Positions 38,273-44,157 of a stretch of 44,157 nucleotides of DNA are shown here, one piece after another; the stretch's first letter is position 1, and the number at the start of each line of letters is the position of its first letter. The position numbers and the translations under genes were made by a program. Source of the DNA: a virus. The DNA is taken from positions 1-44,157 of the IMG/VR virus record IMGVR_UViG_3300043602_000035; one strand, 5' to 3'. A model generated the notes under the pieces. The model saw only the letters and a list, made by a program, of their open reading frames with translations, was not told the origin of the DNA and did no database searches.

Positions 38273-40155
38273 GCGATGAGGCTCCCGCAGAGCATCCAAG
38301 TATCGGTATTAATTTTCGTCAGCGTCCCGCATGATCCCAACTTGGGCAGCTTGCGCTTACTGTCTTCTGAATAAATCGTGACGCCACCGGCTGGTACTAT
38401 TGTCGCCACGAACGGTGCAGCCATCGCGAGATCGATTTGCGCGCCAATCGGGATCGCCACAGTGGCATTCGCTGGCACGGTGATGGTCGAGCCTAGTTGT
38501 ATTACAAGTGTTTTGCCTGCGTCGGACAGCACCAGAGTGTAGGTTGGTGCGGCTATGTTATTTATTGGCCGCACACCGGCATCGACGTACTGCTTGGTGG
38601 CGATGCCGAGCGGAATAGTTGGATCACCCAACACATCAATCTTGCCGTCGAAACGACTGATGTGAAACGGCACATCTATAAAATTCCCGGCATCGTCCAT
38701 CCTGCCAATCGCAAAATTTGATCCCGTGTTGCCGCCGGTTTCAGGCGTGGCGTCACAAAAATTTACGTTCCAGCGAAACAGGTTGCCGTTGTATCCCCTG
38801 ATCTGTGGGTTCTCTGCCGCTGTTGTCTTTTTGAGATTTATGATTGGCTTGGCGTAATTGAGCGTCAGATCGCCGGTCATCGTGTCGCCAGCAATCTTCA
38901 CGCGGCTCGACAGGTCAGGTGCAGGAACGGCGGCGACCTTGGCGTCAACATATTTCTTGGTGGCGACACTCTGCGGCTGCGTTGGCGGGTCTTGCGCGAC
39001 CGAAACCTGTCCTGATGCACGATCTATAGAAAGCGGCATGCCAAGAGGTAGGCCAGCGTTGTCGAAGCGATAGATACCAAAATTATTGCCGCCATTTCCA
39101 GCGACTTCAGGATTACCGTCGCCCAGCATTATTTGCCAGCGCGCCTGATAATCGGACCAATCAGTCTTTGTCCCAACACCACCCTCAATGGTGTTATTTC
39201 CTGCCGCGCCTGGGGCCTTCAGCAAACTGAGGTATGTTCCTGTTTCAGTTGGCGAAATAATTCCAATGCCGATTTTGCTGATCACCTCGCCGGTAAAAAC
39301 CGACAAGCCATCGCTGCCGATACGCAGGCGCTCGATGCCCCCAAGGCTGTCACCAGTCCAAAACGTCAATGCTGTTGGCACATGGCCAACTGTTATCGGA
39401 CCATCAACCTGACCGATAAGGCCAGCGCCATTAGCCCAATCGCCACCCTCGTTGCCGTTCCAGTAAAACCCGCCAAGCGCATCACCATTTTGTACTGGCG
39501 CAGGCGCTTCCGGTGTGCCGCGAGTACGGCCAAAATAGAATGCTGCTGAACTCCACTGATCAGTCCCAAAGCTAGTAGTTAGGTCAACCCAGAATGACGC
39601 AGCAGTGAACCCATTACCGGCACCATCATTGACTGCAAACAAAGCCCCTGGAAAAACCGGATCGGGTCCAATCTGGAGCGGCCCGCTCATCATGTCGCCA
39701 GCCTTGGCGACCTTCTCGTTGTCCAGCTCGGTGATGGCGGCCTGCACGTTGGTGGCGACGAGGTTGCCGCCGGGCGTGAAGGTGATGCCGCCAGCGTTGC
39801 CAGCTCCGGTGCCGTTGATAGTCAGCTTGTTGTTGGGGTCGTCGTAGACAATCGTGATGTTGGTTCCCGCCACCAGCATCCCGGCGACCTGATCCATCAC
39901 CGCTTCAGGATCGCCAGCCGGGCCGGTGTCGCCCTTTGGCCCCTGAATACCCTGGTCGCCCTTCTGCCCTGGCGGGCCTACCGGCCCTTCCGGCCCAGGT
40001 ATGGTGCTGTCGGCACCCGTGTCGCCTTTGGGGCCTTCCGGTCCAAACGGTCCCTGCGTTCCCGGCGGCCCCTGCGGCCCTGGCGGGCCTTGCAGCGCAA
40101 TGTTGAATGCGCCGTTGAACGGCGGGATTTCACCAGGGGTGGAGGAATAGGGCAT
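38269..40155 (-). CDS. Collagen-like tail fibre protein (628 aa)
   Basis: ATG at 40155; the next gene's start overlaps its stop. Residues 23-49 and 54-83 are Gly-X-Y collagen repeats (nine and ten triplets, broken by STIP), which would form a triple helix near the virion attachment point. Then come fibre-shaft modules, including two ATKKYVDA / ATKQYVDA motifs each followed by an AGDTMTGDL-like segment. The C-terminal knob contains [36 protein letters not shown] and ends [13 protein letters not shown]. Likely main tail fibre. Confidence 0.85.
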   Translation of the reverse strand: MPYSSTPGEIPPFNGAFNIALQGPPGPQGPPGTQGPFGPEGPKGDTGADSTIPGPEGPVGPPGQKGDQGIQGPKGDTGPAGDPEAVMDQVAGMLVAGTNITIVYDDPNNKLTINGTGAGNAGGITFTPGGNLVATNVQAAITELDNEKVAKAGDMMSGPLQIGPDPVFPGALFAVNDGAGNGFTAASFWVDLTTSFGTDQWSSAAFYFGRTRGTPEAPAPVQNGDALGGFYWNGNEGGDWANGAGLIGQVDGPITVGHVPTALTFWTGDSLGGIERLRIGSDGLSVFTGEVISKIGIGIISPTETGTYLSLLKAPGAAGNNTIEGGVGTKTDWSDYQARWQIMLGDGNPEVAGNGGNNFGIYRFDNAGLPLGMPLSIDRASGQVSVAQDPPTQPQSVATKKYVDAKVAAVPAPDLSSRVKIAGDTMTGDLTLNYAKPIINLKKTTAAENPQIRGYNGNLFRWNVNFCDATPETGGNTGSNFAIGRMDDAGNFIDVPFHISRFDGKIDVLGDPTIPLGIATKQYVDAGVRPINNIAAPTYTLVLSDAGKTLVIQLGSTITVPANATVAIPIGAQIDLAMAAPFVATIVPAGGVTIYSEDSKRKLPKLGSCGTLTKINTDTWMLCGSLIA

Positions 40156-40156
40156 G

Positions 40157-40891
40157 TTAGTAGCCCCATGTGCCAAAGCCGGTGGGACGCAGTGTCGGGC
40201 CGACAACAAGGATCGGAGCTGGGCTGTCGCGGCCCATTATCGATGCGAGCGCGTCGGAGAACGTGGACATATCCTCGGCGTATGGCGCACCCTTGTTTGC
40301 TTTCCAGCTCCAGATCATGCCCAACTTCAACAGCCGCTCGTCGAGCGTGAACGTGTCGGCGTCACTAAGGAACGCATCGCCACGCCCGCCACTCGCGAGG
40401 TCGATGCAATTTTTGTCCAAATACATAAACCGTGCGGCAACGCCCACGCCCATCGCCGGGAAAATGTGCATCTTGCCGCCAAGCAGCGTCCACTCGCCCC
40501 ACGATCCGGTCGAGCTGTTGATGCGGCGGCGCAGCCACTCGTCGGTGTCGGGGATGAAGCGCATCGCCTGCTGCGTTGACGTGGTCAGCCACACGTTCGA
40601 TGTCAGCAGCATGCGCTTGTAGTTGGCGGGTAAGTTGAACGCCGTGGTGCCGGTCCACACTGCCGTAGGGTCAGGCTGTGGCGGCAGCCACACCGCATCG
40701 CCATCCAGCTGCGCGTAGGCGCGCAGCTTCGTCCAATCGCGATGGTCGTAGGCGATGCGCTGCGCCTGCTCGTTGGCGACCGCCAGCATCTCCTGCATCG
40801 ACCTGTTGCTGGCGATGTTTGAGAAGACTGAGTTAGGGTACGTCACCCCAACATGCGCGCAAACATCTTGAACAACGGTCAGCAGGCTCAT
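40157..40891 (-). CDS. Head-tail connector/adaptor protein (244 aa)
   Basis: ATG at 40891 overlaps the upstream stop (TGATG), so a longer upstream frame is rejected. The head [20 protein letters not shown], then [38 protein letters not shown] and [20 protein letters not shown] is the pattern of podovirus adaptor proteins that dock below the portal and carry the tail hub. Size (244) fits. It lies between capsid-side and fibre genes, the expected position. Confidence 0.8.
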   Translation of the reverse strand: MSLLTVVQDVCAHVGVTYPNSVFSNIASNRSMQEMLAVANEQAQRIAYDHRDWTKLRAYAQLDGDAVWLPPQPDPTAVWTGTTAFNLPANYKRMLLTSNVWLTTSTQQAMRFIPDTDEWLRRRINSSTGSWGEWTLLGGKMHIFPAMGVGVAARFMYLDKNCIDLASGGRGDAFLSDADTFTLDERLLKLGMIWSWKANKGAPYAEDMSTFSDALASIMGRDSPAPILVVGPTLRPTGFGTWGY

Positions 40892-41610
40892 CAAGCCGCC
40901 CTTTTTTGTGCCTCTGCTGCCATCCGCACCAGCACCTTGCGGGTCATCGAGCCGTGCGGTGCGTGGCCGGTCGCCGTGGTGATGAACTCGCGAAGCTGGT
41001 CGAGGTCCATGTTGTCGAACGCCTTCTCGGCCTCGGTCGCCGCCGGTTGCAGATCGGCGTAGGCCTTCTTGTCCTCTTCCAGCACGGCGTTGCGCGCCTT
41101 CAGCGCCTCCAGCTCGGCCTGGAGCTGCATGCTGGGTGCGTTCTGCACCCTGGCGTTGGTGATGAACTCCTCGGCCTTGTTCTTCAGGTCGCGGCCAAAC
41201 GATCCCAGGTTCTTCAGCTCCTGGCCGTCGATCACGGCGAGCGCCTCGACCGTGTAGATGTTGAGGGCGCGCAGCTCGGCGCGCTTGCCCTCGGTCAGGA
41301 ACGGAACGTACTGCAATGGCGTCCCGGCCTTGGTCTGGTGCGCCTGCTCCTTGAACTGGCGGTACTGTCGCTGGAAACGCTCGGCGTAGGTCACCTGTAT
41401 CTGTTCGCCGGTTTCCGGTTCGATCCTCCAGTGCGAGATGGCGGCGGCGGGGAAGGTGGACATGTTGCGTGATCCGGCAAAGCGGATGTCGCACACCTCG
41501 ACATCGTCAAACACCGGACGGCCAGCCTTGTCGGTCAGTGATTTATTCGGCAGCGCGTGGTGGCGGAATGTTGCGACCACTGCGGCGTCGGCATCACGAA
41601 CTTGGTACAT
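40891..41610 (-). CDS. Conserved coiled-coil structural protein after the capsid gene (239 aa)
   Basis: ATG at 41610 with CGGAGC upstream. The N-terminus is basic/beta (FAGSRNMSTFPAAAISHWRI). The middle holds PLQYVPFLTEGKRAELRALN and LAVIDGQELKNLGSFGRDLK, a coiled coil (LQAELEALKARNAVLEEDKK), and a C-terminal helical domain (LDQLREFITTATGHAPHGSM) resembling small LEM/SAP-like folds. I recall this protein as conserved directly after the capsid gene in alphaproteobacterial podoviruses; the exact function is unknown. Confidence 0.75.
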   Translation of the reverse strand: MYQVRDADAAVVATFRHHALPNKSLTDKAGRPVFDDVEVCDIRFAGSRNMSTFPAAAISHWRIEPETGEQIQVTYAERFQRQYRQFKEQAHQTKAGTPLQYVPFLTEGKRAELRALNIYTVEALAVIDGQELKNLGSFGRDLKNKAEEFITNARVQNAPSMQLQAELEALKARNAVLEEDKKAYADLQPAATEAEKAFDNMDLDQLREFITTATGHAPHGSMTRKVLVRMAAEAQKRAA

Positions 41611-41639
41611 CGTCTGCTCCGTTGTTTACTAATTCAGAA

Positions 41640-41760
41640 CCGCCGCCCCATCCGCGTCTTGGGGGACTTCCTTGTTAGGGATAAAGGCCAGGGCGGCGGC
41701 TCCTTTACTCGGCAGTCGCGTCACGCTGCCGGGTTCGTTTGCCCACAACTCGAGTGGGCA
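41640..41760. other. Inverted repeats in the gap after the capsid gene
   Basis: The 158-base gap between the capsid gene and the 239-aa gene holds TGCCCAC/GTGGGCA (41740-41746, 41754-41760; 7-base loop) and a wider pair CCGCCGCCC/GGGCGGCGG (41640-41648, 41691-41699). The first lies just downstream of the capsid stop and may act as a weak terminator or mRNA 3' stabiliser to raise capsid output. No U-run is present. Confidence 0.5.
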
Positions 41761-41768
41761 GCGGCCCG

Positions 41769-42788
41769 TCAAGTCGCCGGGTTGCTGTCGTAAAGTCTCC
41801 AATTAAACATGGGGTTAGTCATTGTGAGTTCGCCCATCCAGCCAATAAATTGGGCAACCGCGTCCTTATCAATGGGCATCTGCCCATCGCCGTCGAAAAT
41901 CTTGTCGAAGTTTCGGGACGGGTGATACCTGATCTTCAGGCTGTCGGTGTCGATGCCGAATGACGTATTGGGCGGCATGTTGCTGCCAATGCCGCCGTCG
42001 AGAACGATCTCGGCGCGCTTGCCGCCACCGATATATTCCAGCGAGCTGAAGCCCAGCTTGCCCATCGATGTCTCGTTGGTCTGGCGCTGGATGACGATGC
42101 TGGCGGCATCGTAGGCGGCGTAGTGTTCCGGCGACATGATGATCAAGTCGGCGTGGTCGCGGCCACGCGATTGCTTGTTCATGATGTAGTTCAACATCGG
42201 ACGAATGGTGTCCTTGTTGACCTGGGTGCTGCCCGCCAGGAATGACTGCGCGTCGTAGGACTTGGTTTGCCAGATCACGGCGCTGGCCCGGTCGAGGCCG
42301 CCATAGATGCCGCTGTTGGTGATGACCGGCAGAGCTGTCGCCAGCCCCGTCAGTGCCTTGCCGCCGTTGGCGGTGCCGTCGCCGTACAAGGCGGCGTCCA
42401 TCGTGTCTTCCAGCGAACGCTCGGCAGCTCCGATATAGCTGTCGTAGACATCCATGAGCTGGTTTTCGCCCTGGTTGTTCAGGATTTCCTGCATCGACAG
42501 GATGACCGGAACGACCACCATCTTGGGATCAAAATACGCATCATTAAAAAGATCGATGGCCGGGTTCAGGAGCTGGTCGTAGCCGCTGTACCACTGCGCG
42601 ACTTGCTTGGCGATTTGCAGTGTCTGGCGAATGCGCGGGCCAGAGTAGGTCTGCCACGCGCCCTTGCGGCGAAGCACGGCGAGCAGCGCGTTGTTGTTGC
42701 TGACGAGGTCTTGATAGCTCGATGACCGCTCTTCCAGCGCCATCGACAGTATCTGCTGATAAGCAGATGCGGTTGTGATATTGGCCAT
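41769..42788 (-). CDS. Major capsid protein (339 aa)
   Basis: ATG at 42788 with GGAGG six bases upstream. The sequence YQQILSMALEERSSSYQDLV, WQTYSGPRIRQTLQ, AERSLEDTMDAALYGDGTAN, GGLATALP-like (ALTGLATALPVITNSGIYGG) and LIIMSPEHYAAYDAASIVIQ follows the pattern of podovirus major capsid proteins of the HK97 fold. Length (339) fits. It follows the scaffold gene after only 17 bases. It has no obvious cleaved N-terminal delta domain, matching the separate scaffold. Confidence 0.9.
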   Translation of the reverse strand: MANITTASAYQQILSMALEERSSSYQDLVSNNNALLAVLRRKGAWQTYSGPRIRQTLQIAKQVAQWYSGYDQLLNPAIDLFNDAYFDPKMVVVPVILSMQEILNNQGENQLMDVYDSYIGAAERSLEDTMDAALYGDGTANGGKALTGLATALPVITNSGIYGGLDRASAVIWQTKSYDAQSFLAGSTQVNKDTIRPMLNYIMNKQSRGRDHADLIIMSPEHYAAYDAASIVIQRQTNETSMGKLGFSSLEYIGGGKRAEIVLDGGIGSNMPPNTSFGIDTDSLKIRYHPSRNFDKIFDGDGQMPIDKDAVAQFIGWMGELTMTNPMFNWRLYDSNPAT

Positions 42789-42805
42789 TGGCCCCTCCGG
42801 TTAAA

Positions 42806-44062
42806 TTACAGACCACCATTGACGCGCTTGATCGCGTTGCCGATTGCATCGCGCAAAGCTACGGGCTTGCCATCTCGCTTGCGCTCACCTGTCCCGTTTG
42901 AGGGGCCACTAGGTGCGCCTGAGATAGACTTGTCCGCTGTCCGGGTCTGAGCCGGTTGGGTGCGGGTCTGAGCCGCTTGGGCCGGGTACAGCTTGTCCGC
43001 TCGGTCGTAGGCTTCCTCAAGAGAGAAGCCCAAGTTGATCTCGCGGTGGATCGCTGCCCCTAGTTCATCGAACCTTGTGTGAGTGTCGGCAAAACTATCG
43101 ACCTCGCTGCGGGTATAGGTGAACTGTTGCTGAGTATGCATCTGGTTGATGGCTTGTTTCAAGCCCGCCACCTCCTGATGCAGCGCCCCAATCTGGTGCG
43201 AGGCCGCCTGTTGCTGGTTGCCCTGCTGCACTTGCTTGAGCTGCTCTGGCGACTGCGACAGGACGTGATACGCCACGTCGCGCAGCGTGATCGGCTGGCC
43301 GTCTGAGGTCTTCAGGCCCAGGTTGTTGACGATGACATCGAGGCCGCCGATAGGATCGCTGCGGAGCTTCTGCTCCATCGAGACATAGTTCGTGAGCGCC
43401 CGGTTGAGCGTGGTGCCGTGCTGCTCGGCCATCTTGTGAAATGGCCGGATGGTTTCCATCGTGTCGTAGTCGGCCCGGTAGGCCCGGTGCATGCCGTCTG
43501 TCTCTTGCGCCAGCCGGTGAAACTCGCCACGCACCCGTTCTGGCGTGGCGGCCCATTCGCCCTTAGCGTGTTCCGCCATGCGTTGGGGAGGATCACGATA
43601 TGGCGCGGTTTCCGGCAGGCGGGGAGCCTGACGCCCTGGCTGTTGTCCTGGCTGTTGCCCTGGCTGTTGTTCTTGTTGTCCTGGCTCTTGCTGTCTATCA
43701 GGCGCTCTCGCGAACCGGCCCTGCTCGCGATGCGGTTCGCCCTTGGGCGGGGCCTTCTTCAGATCGATCTTCTCTGGCTTGGTTTCCTCTGGCGGCTGGT
43801 TGTGGCCCAGGCCGGGCTTCTCCCGCTCGGCGGCAGGAGCTGGCTTCTTCGCCTCCCTGGCCTCCTTGGCCTTCTGCGGGTTGCTGGCCCGCTCAAACGC
43901 CTTCTGGATGGCGTCCCGGCGGTCGCCCGGCACCTTGTCGGGTGCTTGGTTGCCCAGCGGCGGCGGCGGCATCGTCGGGCTTGGATTGACGACTGCTTCG
44001 TTGGCAGGCGAGGGCGCTGCCGGTGCCGGTGTGGCATCGGGTGCTACTGTCACGTCACTCAT
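42806..44062 (-). CDS. Scaffold protein of the capsid (418 aa)
   Basis: ATG at 44062, reached across the circle junction from the 104-aa gene. It has a disordered Pro/Ala head (1-45), a charged Lys/Glu section with GLGHNQPPEE (about 84-93), and a Gln/Gly/Pro repeat tract. Helices then follow (YRADYDTMETIRPFHKMAEQ, HQEVAGLKQAINQM), with a basic C-terminus (ERKRDGKPVALRDAIGNAIK). This is the usual scaffold design, and the basic C-terminal helix is the region that binds coat protein in P22-type scaffolds. Its place immediately before the capsid gene supports the call. Confidence 0.82.
   Translation of the reverse strand: MSDVTVAPDATPAPAAPSPANEAVVNPSPTMPPPPLGNQAPDKVPGDRRDAIQKAFERASNPQKAKEAREAKKPAPAAEREKPGLGHNQPPEETKPEKIDLKKAPPKGEPHREQGRFARAPDRQQEPGQQEQQPGQQPGQQPGRQAPRLPETAPYRDPPQRMAEHAKGEWAATPERVRGEFHRLAQETDGMHRAYRADYDTMETIRPFHKMAEQHGTTLNRALTNYVSMEQKLRSDPIGGLDVIVNNLGLKTSDGQPITLRDVAYHVLSQSPEQLKQVQQGNQQQAASHQIGALHQEVAGLKQAINQMHTQQQFTYTRSEVDSFADTHTRFDELGAAIHREINLGFSLEEAYDRADKLYPAQAAQTRTQPAQTRTADKSISGAPSGPSNGTGERKRDGKPVALRDAIGNAIKRVNGGL
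43634..43690 (-). repeat. 12-bp tandem repeat encoding PGQQ units in the scaffold
   Basis: Near-identical 12-base units (CCTGGCTGTTGC/T on the plus strand) recur at 43634, 43646 and 43658, with degenerate copies to 43690. They encode Pro-Gly-Gln-Gln repeats in the flexible part of the scaffold, a likely length-variable tract. Confidence 0.75.
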
Positions 44063-44157
44063 GGCGGCTCCTATCTACCGCGCTCCCCGGCGCGATAGCG
44101 TTCAACAGCCCTCCGCAGCGCGTGACGGCGCTCCTGCTTGACCCGATACTTATCGGT
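44058..44157. repeat. 100-bp direct repeat shared with the other end of the window (right copy)
   Basis: Identical to positions 1-100. It covers the beginning of the scaffold gene and the 3' part of the 104-aa gene. Confidence 0.95.
44071..44157 (-). CDS. Partial second copy of the 104-aa gene (3' end only)
   Basis: This is the duplicated C-terminal 28 residues and stop of the gene at 14-328, present only because the ends of the window overlap. It is not a second gene in the circular genome. Confidence 0.9.
   Translation of the reverse strand, partial: TDKYRVKQERRHALRRAVERYRAGERGR

Noticed and set aside
1-44157. tRNA genes, CRISPR arrays, insertion sequences, integrase and attachment sites
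   Set aside because: No cloverleaf with CCA-type ends, no regularly spaced repeats, no transposase or recombinase motifs were recognised; inverted repeats present are single and of unrelated sequence.

Overview
The window is a complete, or very nearly complete, genome of a short-tailed (podovirus-like) double-stranded DNA phage of about 44 kb. The first and last 100 bases are identical, so the unique length is 44,057 bp and the map closes into a circle: the gene at 14-328 lies immediately upstream of the scaffold gene that starts at 44062. The host is probably an alphaproteobacterium. The phage carries a GcrA-type regulator (19998-20423), a family essentially confined to Alphaproteobacteria, and an exported protein with a VPLPA-type sorting tail (23378-24172). 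Base composition is GC-rich, with a visibly AT-richer stretch in the tail-fibre genes around 36.5-39.6 kb. I found no integrase, DNA polymerase, RNA polymerase, tRNA or CRISPR.

Layout. (1) Late block, all on the minus strand, from about 11.65 kb leftwards through position 1 and, across the circle junction, from 44 kb down to 24.28 kb. In transcription order it holds a zinc-motif protein, an HTH protein, small packaging genes including a TerS-like candidate, terL, three small genes, portal, a 203-aa protein, a large HEXXH protein, a 29-aa peptide, two IPT/TIG proteins, a 104-aa protein, scaffold, major capsid protein, a 239-aa coiled-coil protein and the connector. These are followed by a collagen-like fibre, a triple LamG-like fibre, the tail hub, a GNAT-like protein, internal virion proteins (one with an M15 peptidase domain, one ending in an S74-like domain), a second fibre, a glycine-rich adhesin and a small lysis-type membrane cassette with a lipoprotein. 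Nearly all joints are ATGA, TGATG or TAATG overlaps, i.e. one translationally coupled unit. (2) Short rightward cluster at 11.79-13.09 kb of five small genes. (3) Leftward replication/recombination block from 20.70 to 12.91 kb: HTH regulator, GcrA, small protein, RuvC-like resolvase, PD-(D/E)XK nuclease, a conserved small protein, an SSB-like protein, a primase-helicase and three accessory genes. The phage presumably relies on the host replicative polymerase. (4) Rightward block at 20.76-24.17 kb: small zinc protein, DnaJ-type/treble-clef zinc protein, a papain-like candidate, tiny membrane peptide, and the VPLPA-tailed secreted protein, closed by a strong hairpin.

Control. Three promoters (minus strand 11678-11707; plus strand 11723-11752 and 21337-21366) share TTGACA, an 18-bp spacer, TATAA(G/A) and a GTTCATCACA leader just before the ribosome site. 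The first two are back to back and nearly mirror images. A separate pair of overlapping, opposed promoters lies beside the HTH repressor-like gene at 20.7 kb.

Most unusual points: the phage-encoded exported VPLPA-tailed protein; a 97-base T-shaped (two-armed) palindrome followed by alternating TGACGC boxes at 14.64-14.80 kb that looks like a replication origin; an unusual density of long, sequence-unrelated perfect hairpins across 12.6-17.3 kb, several inside the linker regions of genes; and the phage GcrA. Functional calls rest on reading motifs by eye; no database search was possible.
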